A stretch of 64,000 nucleotides of DNA from Pyrobaculum sp. 3827-6 (GCF_025641885.1 NZ_JAOTQN010000001.1:744001-808000), one strand, 5' to 3'; shown: positions 41,022 to 50,438, counted from the first letter of the stretch. Numbers and translations are program-made. The notes: generated from the letters alone by a model not told the origin.

Positions 41022-43178
41022 ATGAGTTGCCGCAGGTTGTGGTTGCTTTTGTTGCTGGTCACGGTGTTGGTGACTGCACAAAGAGTTTATGTTTATGAGG
41101 TTGAAAGCGATGTAGAGGTATTTGATGAAAAAGTGCCGCATATACCAGGCATTGTCTGGAGGCTTGGAGAGCAGGCAGTTGTAGTGCTGGTGCCAAGGGA
41201 CGTTGAGGTTGGTTTAATACTCTTCACTAACGAGACTGTGAGGGTTCCTGTTTATGACAGATTGCGTTTTCTACTTGTTATACCGGCAGATGCGCGGCCA
41301 AATCCCAATGCTAAGGCTGAGGCATTTCTAAAGACTCCAGATGGTGTGTTCCCCGTCGTGTTTAGAAAACCTGATGGGGGCATCATCGACATAATGGCGC
41401 ATAGTAGAGAGGACGCCCTAGCTGTTTTAAAGCAACTGGGTTTCGAGCCGGAGTTTAGGGGCAGAGCTGAGTTGAGAAGAGTAGAAGACAAGTCTCCGGC
41501 ACGAGGCGCAACTTCTGAAACGCCTTTTTCCACCACGGCGCAGGTCCCAAAGCCGGGCGTCGGAACGACCCTTGACGTATATGGCGGGATCTACTTCGCA
41601 CAAGTTGCGGTGTCTCAAACTGGATCAGTTACTATACCGAGATACGGAAACGTGGGCCCGTGCACAAATCTGCCAACGGCGTCCTATGTCGGTTACGATG
41701 CTAGAAGCCTCGCTTTAGGAACTATAATAAAGGGCGGGACTATCAGCGCCGATCTTGTTGTAGAGGTATATAAGGTGGTAGATGATCGATGTATTTATTT
41801 AGGAAGCCGAAGCTTTACGCTAGCTAATAGAACTAGATATTGGGTAGATCTTGTTAACCCCGCCAACAGCGTCGACCAGCTCGCGGTATTTGTATATCTA
41901 AATGTAAAGAATTTCAGTGGCAATCCCGTAGTCGGTGTAAACGGCTCTCTCATTTACAGTAGGACTTATAGATACGGTTTTGAAATTGGAGCGTTCGTGG
42001 CTAGAATCGCCGGCGCCAGCAACTACTCAGTAAATAACTACGTGGGACGTATAGTCTTAGGTCCCTACATAGCATATGACGGCTACATAGCTGGGACGCT
42101 GTCATCATCCCTATCACTTATAATATCCACAGTTCCTGTTAATGGTGTGTGTAAAGATATGTCAACAACCTTTAGAATAAACGGTTTATCCTCTAGCGGA
42201 ACTTATATTTACAGTGGTCAATACAATGGTTTAACATGTATATACAACATAGCGCTAAGCACAGTAAGCCAATCAGCTTTCCAAACAGAATACTCCTACG
42301 CCAAGTCCTTCGCCAGCGGTCTCGCTTGGGTGGTGGATATCAAATACACAGATGGCTCAACGCCTTATGTGAAGTCGATCTACCTGAACGATGCTGACGC
42401 CTTTAGATATTGGAGGTGGGCAGAGCAGTGGAAAACAAGGCCAGACGCAATCGACGGCGCCTGGAGGAATCCGTTTCTGTCCTCTGCTTATGAGCTATAC
42501 GCCGCTCCCACATCGCCGTCCGCCGCCCCCGGCGTATACCACGGCTTAGTGACCGTTAGGCCAAATTCACCTGGCCAGTGGATAGGTAGAGTGGTGCTGA
42601 CTATCTCCGGTAGATTCGTCTACCCCGGACTAAACAGCGTAGAATATGTGAAGAAAGCTGAGCTGTATTTATACTCGCCAATTGATCTGAGCGGCGCCGA
42701 TATTTCCTCCGAGGGGTACATAGCATCAAACACGTATGTGTCTATGGCTCCGCCTCAATGGGTTGAAATAGCCCAGAGAGTTAAAGACGCTGTTGATTTC
42801 ATACTAGGGGTAGTGGGTATCGGGGGAAGGGGGTGGACTCTACTATCATTTGCCATAGGCCAAGGCTTGCAGAGCGCAGGCGACACGGTTAGAGTAACGC
42901 AGTTGGACAGCTACAATATAAAAATTGAATACCAGAGGGGCTGGGGGACTAATGTGAACTCCGATACTATCGTCGCCCCGTTGAAGATCCCGTCTTTAAC
43001 AGGTAGGATCTGGCCAACAGAGCTAGTGGTTAGACAAATTTGTCTAGATGGTTTCTGTGCCCAGCCCAATTTCAAGGCGTATGTACAACCCGACTCTAAT
43101 TACGGCGCGCAACTCCACGCGACAGTGAAGAATTGGATGTTTAGAGGGCAGATACAAGATATGGAGGTATATGGATAA
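41022..43178 (+). CDS. Large secreted protein of unknown function
   Basis: A 718-residue protein with an N-terminal signal peptide (LWLLLLLVTVLVTAQ, residues 6-20) and no other membrane segment. It is beta-rich and dense in Ser, Thr, Tyr and Asn, with several N-glycosylation sequons (NET, NRT, NFS, NGS, NYS), typical of an archaeal surface or extracellular protein. I recognise no domain. The DNA is clearly more AT-rich than the flanking pyr and NFACT genes. It overlaps the downstream membrane protein gene by eight bases, so the two probably work together. Confidence 0.75.
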   Translation: MSCRRLWLLLLLVTVLVTAQRVYVYEVESDVEVFDEKVPHIPGIVWRLGEQAVVVLVPRDVEVGLILFTNETVRVPVYDRLRFLLVIPADARPNPNAKAEAFLKTPDGVFPVVFRKPDGGIIDIMAHSREDALAVLKQLGFEPEFRGRAELRRVEDKSPARGATSETPFSTTAQVPKPGVGTTLDVYGGIYFAQVAVSQTGSVTIPRYGNVGPCTNLPTASYVGYDARSLALGTIIKGGTISADLVVEVYKVVDDRCIYLGSRSFTLANRTRYWVDLVNPANSVDQLAVFVYLNVKNFSGNPVVGVNGSLIYSRTYRYGFEIGAFVARIAGASNYSVNNYVGRIVLGPYIAYDGYIAGTLSSSLSLIISTVPVNGVCKDMSTTFRINGLSSSGTYIYSGQYNGLTCIYNIALSTVSQSAFQTEYSYAKSFASGLAWVVDIKYTDGSTPYVKSIYLNDADAFRYWRWAEQWKTRPDAIDGAWRNPFLSSAYELYAAPTSPSAAPGVYHGLVTVRPNSPGQWIGRVVLTISGRFVYPGLNSVEYVKKAELYLYSPIDLSGADISSEGYIASNTYVSMAPPQWVEIAQRVKDAVDFILGVVGIGGRGWTLLSFAIGQGLQSAGDTVRVTQLDSYNIKIEYQRGWGTNVNSDTIVAPLKIPSLTGRIWPTELVVRQICLDGFCAQPNFKAYVQPDSNYGAQLHATVKNWMFRGQIQDMEVYG

Positions 43179-43710
43179 GGTCCACAGAATACAGTCTATG
43201 GGTAAATCGCCCGCCTTTTTTATGTTTGTGTTAATTCTATTCTCTTCTTTGTGGGTTTTCTGGCCGTGGTCTCCCTTAGTGGCCCTGTTTGTTTCTGGAG
43301 TTGTAGTTCTCTGGGTGTTGTTCTTCATGTCTTTTCTAGTGCTTTCCCGCGGCTTGATATTAGCCGCAGGTCTGATGGCGTTGCCGCTAGCCTTGGCGCC
43401 TCTGGCCCAGCCTCTTTACCTATGGTACGCCCTCTCCCCCTTGGCATATCTGGCGCTGTTGGTATACTCTGCGTCTAGGATCTACGGCTGGTTCCGGGGC
43501 CTCCTCTTTGTAGTGGGTGCTCTCTGGCTACACATAGTACTTCTGGCGTTTTTAGATTGGCTCTCCGGAGGCTTTGTGCTGTCGGCTTTTCGCGCCGGCT
43601 TCGACGTCTATGAGAGGTGGAACGTGCCCCTGGTAGCTACTCTTGACTCCTCTGCTCTCTACTTTTCATGTGTCGTAATGAGGTTGCTATTTAGAAGGCT
43701 CGCTGGGTAG
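43171..43710 (+). CDS. Polytopic membrane protein
   Basis: A 179-residue membrane protein with about five hydrophobic segments (near 13-27, 29-56, 57-75, 78-92 and 107-122). The tail is short and basic-terminated. The family is unknown. Its ATG overlaps the end of the secreted-protein gene, indicating translational coupling. It could anchor, export or sense that partner. Confidence 0.7.
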   Translation: MDKVHRIQSMGKSPAFFMFVLILFSSLWVFWPWSPLVALFVSGVVVLWVLFFMSFLVLSRGLILAAGLMALPLALAPLAQPLYLWYALSPLAYLALLVYSASRIYGWFRGLLFVVGALWLHIVLLAFLDWLSGGFVLSAFRAGFDVYERWNVPLVATLDSSALYFSCVVMRLLFRRLAG

Positions 43711-43713
43711 GGC

Positions 43714-45579
43714 TCACCAAGTGGCGAAAATTTGCTCCACCTCTTCCCACGGCAACGGATTGCCGCGGCCCTCCTCTAAAACTCTTGAGGGGCCTGGCAA
43801 CGCCGCCACGATGTCCTCTTCCCCACAGCCTCCCCACCTCTGGGCCAGCTCCTTGCCCAGCTTCCCCTTCTCCTTGTTGCCCGGGGTCACCACGACGTAT
43901 CTCTCGGCGAGTAGGGGGGCGGCCTTCGGCGGCGCGGCAACCACTCTATAAACCTCGCCGTCTCTCCTACAGCCTACGGCTAGCTCCATGCGGACGTTTC
44001 TCACGTATTCCCTCTTCCCGTAGATCATAAAGGAGCCCTTTGCCAGATACTGGCCGGAGGGGGGCTGTTTCGACACCTGCTCGCCCCGCACGTAGTAGAC
44101 GTCCACGGCGTGTATCCCTATTTTCCACGCCTTGCTGTACGCCGCGGCGAACTGGGCCACCTGCAACAGCTCAAGGGGATCCTCCATCGGCGGGGCGGCG
44201 ACCGCCGATGCCCCAGGTATATCTGCGTGGAAGAAGAGGTAGTGGTCCTTGAGGTATTTCCTAACCACAGACTCGTTCTGCGATGCGTCTCTCCCCCCGA
44301 TCACAGGCCTCTTGCCGGTGGTGACGGTCCAGCGGAATTTCTCAAACCAGCTCTTCTTGGCGACGGCTCTGGCAGACGCCTTCAGCCTCTCCTCCTCCCG
44401 GCGCTGCTCCTTCTCCAGCTTAGAGAGGTCTCTCCTGAGCTTCTCGAGCACCTGCGCCGCCTTCTGCGCCTTCTCCTCCAGCTCCTTGGCCTCCTCGAAT
44501 AGTTGCGATATGTACCTCCCCAGGGGAACGTCCCTCACAAGCTCCACGGACTCCCCCTCTGGCAACTCTATTTTTACTCTCCTGCCGTCTACGTCTACTA
44601 TACGTATACTAGACTCGCCGCCTCTAAGCGCCTCCTCGATCTCGATTTTGTACATGAGCAATCTGTGGGCCAGGGTCTTCAGCCTAGAGGCCTCGTCTCT
44701 GTATTCAGGAATTTTCCCCTCCAGCTCCTTAATAGAGGCTTCGAGCCTCCTGCGCCTCTGGACGATCGCCTGTGTCGCGTCTGCGGCGGCTGACTCGAGC
44801 TCCATCGGCGTGAAGTAGAAGTCCAGAGCCGACCAGAAGCTGTCGAAATGTCTATACTCGTCGCATTGCAGAGACACCGGCTTGATGGGCAAGACGGTGA
44901 CCGCGGCCCCGCCTCTGATGCAGACCGTGGGCTCCAGCCTTCCTGAACGCACGGCCTCTACAAGCCTCTTGAACTCCTCGGCGATTGACCTGGGCGAGGG
45001 GCCGGCCCGGGCGATTAGCTCATCCGCGAGCTCGGGACCTGTGCCGAGCCGCCTTATTAAACTCCGCCGCAGATCGCCGGGGTCTACGGCCTTTTCGAGC
45101 TCGTCCACCCCCGCCTTCAGCACGTCTATAAACGCCGCCGGGGGGTAGGCGTAGGCCGCGCCTGGCGCGAGGACTCTGTCTCTGGCTCTGTAGCTGTGCA
45201 TCAGCCACACCACCCTTCCGTCCCGCACAGCCACCATGTTGAAAGGCTCGAGAAGCTCCACCACAATCTTGCCCGTGGCGAATACAAGCTCGACCAGCCT
45301 GTCGAAGCGGGGCATCGCCACCTCCACCAGCCTCTCGTCGCGGAAAAGCCCCCTAAGCGTCTCCGCCCCCTCATGCGTCTTCTCAGGGACAACCCCCGTG
45401 AGAGACGTCCTGAACCTCGTGGCGGCGACGAAGCCGCCGGCGAATTTAAAGAGAAACCCAGCCCCCGTCCTGTAGATATTTTCAAGCTTGCTCCCAGCCA
45501 GCCTCGACATCTCTGCCACGGAGGCCAGCAGGTCGAAGGCTGTGAGTACCTTCTTCACGTCTATGTAGACAGTCAACAT
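43714..45579 (-). CDS. NFACT (Rqc2/FbpA-like) protein
   Basis: A 621-residue archaeal NFACT protein. It has an N-terminal FbpA-like NFACT-N domain (about 1-210), helix-hairpin-helix-like ELADELIARAGPSPRS near 175, a long coiled coil (about 270-405, rich in LEKLRRDLSKLEKEQRREEE), and an NFACT-R domain with YLFFHADIPGASAVAAP near 451. Eukaryotic Rqc2 and bacterial RqcH bind stalled 50S/60S subunits and add C-terminal tails. The archaeal homologue presumably does the same. It starts at ATG 45579. Confidence 0.9.
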   Translation of the reverse strand: MLTVYIDVKKVLTAFDLLASVAEMSRLAGSKLENIYRTGAGFLFKFAGGFVAATRFRTSLTGVVPEKTHEGAETLRGLFRDERLVEVAMPRFDRLVELVFATGKIVVELLEPFNMVAVRDGRVVWLMHSYRARDRVLAPGAAYAYPPAAFIDVLKAGVDELEKAVDPGDLRRSLIRRLGTGPELADELIARAGPSPRSIAEEFKRLVEAVRSGRLEPTVCIRGGAAVTVLPIKPVSLQCDEYRHFDSFWSALDFYFTPMELESAAADATQAIVQRRRRLEASIKELEGKIPEYRDEASRLKTLAHRLLMYKIEIEEALRGGESSIRIVDVDGRRVKIELPEGESVELVRDVPLGRYISQLFEEAKELEEKAQKAAQVLEKLRRDLSKLEKEQRREEERLKASARAVAKKSWFEKFRWTVTTGKRPVIGGRDASQNESVVRKYLKDHYLFFHADIPGASAVAAPPMEDPLELLQVAQFAAAYSKAWKIGIHAVDVYYVRGEQVSKQPPSGQYLAKGSFMIYGKREYVRNVRMELAVGCRRDGEVYRVVAAPPKAAPLLAERYVVVTPGNKEKGKLGKELAQRWGGCGEEDIVAALPGPSRVLEEGRGNPLPWEEVEQIFATW

Positions 45580-45603
45580 TTAAAACTAGTAGGTGGATGA
45601 GCC

Positions 45604-46167
45604 ATGGCTAGGGTGGTGAAGAGGTCTGGGAGGGAGGAGGAGTACCTCAGCGAGAAGGTGTACAACGCCCTGAGAGACGCCGGCGCCTCCGACGAGGTGG
45701 CGCGGGAAATCGTCAAGGAGCTGGACGAGTGGGTGAAGAAGAGGGGGAGGATATCCACAGACGAGATTAGGAGATTTGTCCTCACCAGGCTGAGGAAGCT
45801 CGAACCCGAGGCGGCGGAGGCGTGGCAGTTCTACGACAGGGTGTTCAAGGGGCGTATAACTTTTGAAGACGGAAAGACCGTGGTGGTGGAGAGGGGGCGC
45901 CTCTACCTCGGCAGGAAGGTCAAAGATATCGGAGGCAAGGGGCTCTCAAACGCCGAAGAGGTGAGGGAGATACTAGAGGAGCTTAGGGAAGATATGGAGT
46001 ACGGACTGTCGCCCAAGGTCATAAACGCTAGGCTGTACGCCCTATTCATGGGCGTGTTGAAGAAAAAAGACATGCCAAGAGAGGAGAAGCTGAAGTCCAT
46101 AGAGCTGATAAACAAATTCAGGGAAGAGCTGGGCTGGAAGCCCTACGAGCTGAAGAAGCCTCTCTAG
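45604..46167 (+). CDS. Stand-alone ATP-cone domain protein
   Basis: A 187-residue protein. Residues 1-90 form an ATP-cone (VVKRSGREEEYLSEKVYNAL; VLTRLRKLEPEAAEAWQFYD), the nucleotide sensor of ribonucleotide reductases and NrdR. The C-terminal half (about 95-187) is helical with no zinc ribbon, so it is not a classical NrdR. It may sense ATP/dATP and regulate nucleotide genes or RNR. A class II RNR lies 12 kb downstream. Confidence 0.8.
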   Translation: MARVVKRSGREEEYLSEKVYNALRDAGASDEVAREIVKELDEWVKKRGRISTDEIRRFVLTRLRKLEPEAAEAWQFYDRVFKGRITFEDGKTVVVERGRLYLGRKVKDIGGKGLSNAEEVREILEELREDMEYGLSPKVINARLYALFMGVLKKKDMPREEKLKSIELINKFREELGWKPYELKKPL

Positions 46168-46991
46168 GCTAGAGACACGCCGACCTCCTCCAGCACCTCT
46201 TTCATCAAGAGGGCGTCTTTTTCCAGGAGGGGGGACTCGCATATCAACGTAATTGTCATGTCCCGCTCCTTTAGCTCCCTGGCGAGGGGCTCGAAAGGCG
46301 GCATGTTGCGCTCAATAGGCTCGTGCTCGTCTACAAACTTGCCGTTTCTATACCGCACCGAGGTGAAGTGGGTGTGCATGTGCGCCCCCCCGAACTCCCT
46401 TGTCCAGAGATCCAGCACCTCTCCGTAGTTTATAACCCCGCCGTTTCTCGCATACAGGTGGCCCCAGTCGACGACGGGGGTGACGAAGGGGAGCTCCTTC
46501 GCGAGTCTAAACGCCTCCTCGACGCTTCCAAACTGGTTTGTCCTCGCCGTCACCTCCACTCCTATATACACCCCAGAGCCGATGCCGGACTCCCTATACG
46601 CCCTTTCCAACTCCTCGCGGACTTTCTCAAAACACCTCTCGGGGCCCAGCCTGCCGTAGTACGCGGCGTGCACCACCACCACCCAGGCGCCCATGTAGTA
46701 CGCCCTGTCCAGCGAATCCACCAGCCTCTGGCGCGACTTCTCCACCTTATCAGCCTCTTCTGAGCAGAGGTTTATGAAGTAGGGGGCGTGTACGGAGAGC
46801 TTCACGTCGAAATCCCGAGCCGCCTTGCCCACCTGCTTGGCGAGGTCCCTCGACATCCTAACGCCCTGCACAAACTCCACCTCCATGGCGTTCAGCCCAA
46901 GCTCCCGCACGACGCGGACTGCCTCAAGCGTGGACTTAGCCTTCACAACAAACTGGGGAATGCCGGCGGGGCCGAGGTAGACCTTGGCCAT
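46164..46991 (-). CDS. Endonuclease IV-like TIM-barrel protein
   Basis: A 275-residue AP endonuclease family 2/xylose isomerase-like protein. Metal-binding segments are LSVHAPYFINL near 69, VVVHAAYYG near 106, VEVTAR near 146, PVVDWGHLYAR near 173 and HMHTHFTSV near 203. It probably incises abasic sites in DNA, though the family also includes sugar isomerases. It overlaps the ATP-cone gene by four bases at the convergent ends. Confidence 0.85.
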   Translation of the reverse strand: MAKVYLGPAGIPQFVVKAKSTLEAVRVVRELGLNAMEVEFVQGVRMSRDLAKQVGKAARDFDVKLSVHAPYFINLCSEEADKVEKSRQRLVDSLDRAYYMGAWVVVVHAAYYGRLGPERCFEKVREELERAYRESGIGSGVYIGVEVTARTNQFGSVEEAFRLAKELPFVTPVVDWGHLYARNGGVINYGEVLDLWTREFGGAHMHTHFTSVRYRNGKFVDEHEPIERNMPPFEPLARELKERDMTITLICESPLLEKDALLMKEVLEEVGVSLA

Positions 46992-47026
46992 GTGGAGGTT
47001 GCGACACGTATTTATAACAAAAAGCG

Positions 47027-48277
47027 GTGTCCCCCGTGCTGGAGGCCCCGCCCTTTGACAAATCCCTCGGCATGTATTACTACGTCACAGACACATGCCC
47101 GTCGGGGGGCGTGATTAAGCAGAGCGCGGAGGACTTCGTGGCGGAGGAGGTCCTGGCGGACGGCACAGTGGTGGCCCTCGGGGGCGTCGAGCTGAGGCCC
47201 AGGGTGGGGGGGTGGACCTGGATACACGTGGTTAAGCGCAACGTCGACACTATACGCCTAGTGCTGAGGCTGGCTAAGGCGCTTGGCCTAGGCCCCCACG
47301 ACGTGTCTGTGGGGGGGATTAAAGACACGAGGGCGGTGGCGTCGCAGATTGTGTCTGTCCGCGGCCCCGTCGCCGATCTGCCGAAGATACCCGGCGTGGA
47401 GTATCTGGGGGCCTGGCCCATGGATAGGCCGATTTCGCCGGCTGAGATCTACGGCAACCGCTTCACGATAGTGATACGGGGCGTCGAGAGGATGGACTGC
47501 GCCAGAGAGACGCTTGAGCTGTTGAAAAGCGTGGCGGTTCCCAACTACTACGGCTACCAGCGCTTCGGCACCATCCGGCCGGTCACCCACCACTTGGGCA
47601 TGGCTCTGCTGAGGAAGGACCCCCACGCCTTCTTCGAAACCATGTTCTGCCGGGTGTTTCCCCACGAGTCGGAGACGGCTAGGAGGGCTAGGGAGCTCGC
47701 CTGCAGGGGGGAGTACCAGAGGGCGCTGGAGTCTTTCCCTAAGAAGCTCGTCGAGGAGAGGGCCTTTTTGAGGAGGCTGGCGGCTGGGTACGATATGTGG
47801 AACTCCATCATGGCCATCCCGTTGCAGATACTGAGGATATACGTCGAGGCCGCCCAGTCCTATCTCTACAACCGCCTCCTCTCGGCTAGAATGGAGCTAG
47901 GCCCCCTCGACAAGCCGGTGGAAGGGGACTTGGTGGAGCTTAACGGCCAGGTCGTCTACTACACGGTGGGTCTCGGCGGCGAGGTGGTTGTGCCGGTGCC
48001 CGGCGCCGGCGTCAGAATGCCCAGGGGGAGGGTGGGCGACGCCATGTTGAGAGTCTTAAAGAGTGAGGGCGTCGACGCTGGTATGTTTCTAAAAATGCCG
48101 CGTGGGCTAAAGGCGTATGGGAGCTATCGACGCGCCGGGCTCCGCCCCGGCGGCTACACCTACAGCGTCGAGGGAGGCGACGTAACTGTGCACCTAGTCT
48201 TGCCGCGGGGTAGCTACGCCACGGTCTTTCTAAGAGAGGTGGTGAAGCCCTCAGAGCCCCACAAACACGGCTTCTAG
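47027..48277 (+). CDS. truD: tRNA pseudouridine synthase D
   Basis: A 416-residue TruD that makes pseudouridine 13 in tRNA. The catalytic motif GGIKDTRAVASQIVSV near 95 carries the aspartate. NYYGYQRFGTIRPVTHHLG near 177 and the C-terminal MPRGLKAYGSYRRAG are typical. It has GTG starts at 47027 and 47036. TATA-like TATTTATAAC near 47009-47018 fits the second better. It is divergent from the endonuclease IV-like gene across a short gap. Confidence 0.93.
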   Translation: MSPVLEAPPFDKSLGMYYYVTDTCPSGGVIKQSAEDFVAEEVLADGTVVALGGVELRPRVGGWTWIHVVKRNVDTIRLVLRLAKALGLGPHDVSVGGIKDTRAVASQIVSVRGPVADLPKIPGVEYLGAWPMDRPISPAEIYGNRFTIVIRGVERMDCARETLELLKSVAVPNYYGYQRFGTIRPVTHHLGMALLRKDPHAFFETMFCRVFPHESETARRARELACRGEYQRALESFPKKLVEERAFLRRLAAGYDMWNSIMAIPLQILRIYVEAAQSYLYNRLLSARMELGPLDKPVEGDLVELNGQVVYYTVGLGGEVVVPVPGAGVRMPRGRVGDAMLRVLKSEGVDAGMFLKMPRGLKAYGSYRRAGLRPGGYTYSVEGGDVTVHLVLPRGSYATVFLREVVKPSEPHKHGF

Positions 48278-48313
48278 AGGCTAACGTATTTATTTATGTG
48301 CGGTACTTTCGTC

Positions 48314-49111
48314 GTGGTCGAGGCATACGCCGCAGACAGCGCGCTTCCAATACCGAAGAAAGACGCGATGATTGTCCTGGCGGTGCACAGCTACATACCA
48401 TCCCAAGCCAACCCCCGGCCCGAGTTCGTCGAGGCGATTCTCCAAGCCCTCCAGGGGAGGGACGTCTCCATAACCTTCTCAATGCCTAAGTCGTATTTCG
48501 AAAAGGCGGTTAAGATAATGGGCCTCGAAAAAATGGCTGGGAGGTATGGGGCGAAGATAGTGCAGCCCCATCAAAGCGCTGGCTACAGGCTGGAACTGGA
48601 GTCCCCCCGCGGCTCGAAAATCAAGGTCAGGGCGCTGGAGGCCGCTTTCGATGAGTCGCTTCTTAAAATCGTCGTGGCTATACCCGTCAGCCACCCGCAG
48701 ACAATTCTCTACCTAACCACGCCCACCGCCGCGCTTCACGTGCTGGAGCCTAAAGACGCCCAGAATCTCTACGAGGGGTTTAGGCCGCTGTATAAATACA
48801 TAGCAGACATATACAGACTTGAGAAGAACACGCTCTGCATCGCCGAGGGGAAGTTTATAATTGAGGGAGACGGCCCAATAAAGGGGTTCCAGCGCTACTG
48901 GGGGGTGGTGGTGATGGGCGACAACTGCGCCGAGGTGGACAACGCGACGGCGCAAGCGCTCGGCGTCAACCCAGAGGATCTCGGCTACCTCTACTTCTAC
49001 TACGGCGGCCAGCCGCCGAAGACGCCGCTACCCCCCCTCCTGGAGAAGAACAAGCTGTCTATAAAGCTGACCAGCAACGTGGGGATTCTCCTCACCTGGA
49101 AAAAGGGATAA
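48314..49111 (+). CDS. Conserved hypothetical, DUF362-like
   Basis: A protein of about 265 residues. The C-terminal half has VDNATAQALGVNPEDLGYLYFY and an internal GEGDGPIKG-like IIEGDGPIKGFQ, features that remind me of DUF362 proteins. The cysteine motifs of ferredoxin-fused DUF362s are absent. An in-frame ATG at 48296 exists, but GTATTTATTT at 48286-48295 is TATA-like and would place transcription near GTG 48314. The function is unknown. Confidence 0.65.
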   Translation: MVEAYAADSALPIPKKDAMIVLAVHSYIPSQANPRPEFVEAILQALQGRDVSITFSMPKSYFEKAVKIMGLEKMAGRYGAKIVQPHQSAGYRLELESPRGSKIKVRALEAAFDESLLKIVVAIPVSHPQTILYLTTPTAALHVLEPKDAQNLYEGFRPLYKYIADIYRLEKNTLCIAEGKFIIEGDGPIKGFQRYWGVVVMGDNCAEVDNATAQALGVNPEDLGYLYFYYGGQPPKTPLPPLLEKNKLSIKLTSNVGILLTWKKG

Positions 49112-49132
49112 GTAGTGGTGTGTACCTGGCCT

Positions 49133-49187
49133 TGGGTGATGAGTGCGTTGGTGGCCGAGCGGTGAGCGCCGACGGACGGGCTGAGCC
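49133..49187 (+). ncRNA. Box C/D guide RNA
   Basis: C box GTGATGA 49136-49142, 12-base guide 49143-49154 (GTGCGTTGGTGG), D' box CCGA 49155-49158, 3-base spacer, C' box GTGAGCG 49162-49168, 12-base guide 49169-49180 (CCGACGGACGGG), D box CTGA 49181-49184. It occupies the gap between the DUF362-like gene and L14. The L14 TATA box lies just past its 3' end. Targets were not assigned. Confidence 0.8.
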
Positions 49188-49224
49188 GGTGGAAAGTATA
49201 TAAACACCGGTGAGTTGAGGGGCT

Positions 49225-49659
49225 ATGGCAAAACGCGGCGGCAAGAGAACAGTCGGCGTGCCGTACAGATTCCACGTAACGCCGGGCATATTCATGAACA
49301 GCCTAGTGCCCGTGGCCGACAACTCGGGGGCTAAGCTAGTGCGCGTAATTGGAGTAGTGGGGCACTACTCCAAGACTGTCCACAGGAGGATCCCCGGCGC
49401 CGGGGTGGGGGATATGGTGGTCGTCGTGGTGAGGGAGGGCAAGCCCGAGCTTAGGAAGCAGATATTCAGAGCCATCGTGGTGAGGCAGAGGAGGCCCTAC
49501 AGAAGGCCCGACGGGACGTGGGTCGCGTTTGAGGACAACGCCGTCGTGATAGTGACGCCCGAGGGGGATCCCAAGGGGTCTGAGATCCACGGCCCCGTGG
49601 CGATGGAGGCCACACTGAGGTGGCCCACAATCGCCAACCTAGCCTCTATAGTGGTGTAG
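49225..49659 (+). CDS. rpl14: 50S ribosomal protein L14
   Basis: Ribosomal protein L14, 144 residues. It has the conserved [17 protein letters not shown] near 31, [20 protein letters not shown] near 52 and [20 protein letters not shown] near 99. TATA AGTATATAAACACC at about 49195-49208 gives a leaderless ATG. It is normally followed by L24 and S4e in archaea. Here those genes are 33 kb away. Confidence 0.96.
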   Translation: MAKRGGKRTVGVPYRFHVTPGIFMNSLVPVADNSGAKLVRVIGVVGHYSKTVHRRIPGAGVGDMVVVVVREGKPELRKQIFRAIVVRQRRPYRRPDGTWVAFEDNAVVIVTPEGDPKGSEIHGPVAMEATLRWPTIANLASIVV

Positions 49660-49726
49660 TTTCGGTCCACACCCCCCAAGCCATATTGTAACTACAGCAC
49701 TTATATCAACAGCTTCACGTAACTAC

Positions 49727-50041
49727 GTGGCGGTGGCAGAGCTCGAGGTACTGCTCCCCAGACTGACGCGGATGCCCCCCCTGAAGAAAATGATGGTGTT
49801 GTACAAGCTAAGGGGTTCTCTAGACGACGAGAGTTTTAGACACCTCGCGGCCCTCCTCGCGATAGATCTAAGCCGCGGCGAGAACCCCAGGAGGTGGGCC
49901 CGGGTAGATGAGGTCGAGGAGGTGCCGGCGGAGCCCACGGCGCCCGTGGAAGAACTCGTCGAGAAAGATGTGGATGAGGAGGAGATAGTGGAGGACCCAG
50001 AGTACGTTGGAAAGAGGATAGTGGAGAGGCTATGGAGGTAG
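49727..50041 (+). CDS. Hypothetical acidic protein
   Basis: A 104-residue protein with a basic helical N-terminal half (LPRLTRMPPLKKMMVLYKLR) and an acidic linker (EELVEKDVDEEEIVEDPEYV). It is probably a small regulatory or adaptor protein. No family is recognised. GTG start 49727 is about 25 bases after TATA-like CACTTATATCA (49699-49709). It overlaps the following gene by 10 bases. Confidence 0.6.
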   Translation: MAVAELEVLLPRLTRMPPLKKMMVLYKLRGSLDDESFRHLAALLAIDLSRGENPRRWARVDEVEEVPAEPTAPVEELVEKDVDEEEIVEDPEYVGKRIVERLWR

Positions 50042-50403
50042 AATATCTAATCGAGAGGCTGGGGCCTTACCTGGGGGGTATAGATGTGGAAAAGGTGAGG
50101 AGCCTGCTGGGGATCACGCAGAGAGGCGTCGAGAGGCTACTCGGCATAGAGACGCAGACTGACGACAACCTGGAGGAGCTGGAGTGCGCGAGGATTAGGA
50201 GCTTCGCCGAGCGATATCTCCAAGAAGGTGAAAGGCTCAGAGCGCTGTATAGGGAGCTTAAAGCGGCGGGTTTGGCGCCGAGCGACATGGCGGGGCTTAA
50301 GAAGAAGATTAGAGAGGCTAAGCGCAGGGCCGGCCTCTATAGAGAAATGTTGAAGAGGTGTCAGAGCAGGTCAGTGGCATCACGCATCAGACCCCAGAGT
50401 TGA
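50032..50403 (+). CDS. Hypothetical helical protein
   Basis: A 123-residue helical, charged protein: LLGITQRGVERLLGIET near 25 and a long helix KKKIREAKRRAGLYREMLKR near 89. Two cysteines (ECARI and RCQS) are present but not in a motif. Its ATG overlaps the upstream gene, so the two form an operon downstream of L14. The function is unknown. Confidence 0.6.
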   Translation: MEVEYLIERLGPYLGGIDVEKVRSLLGITQRGVERLLGIETQTDDNLEELECARIRSFAERYLQEGERLRALYRELKAAGLAPSDMAGLKKKIREAKRRAGLYREMLKRCQSRSVASRIRPQS

Positions 50404-50438
50404 CATCACGTCGTGGATATAGGCCGGGAAATAAAATC

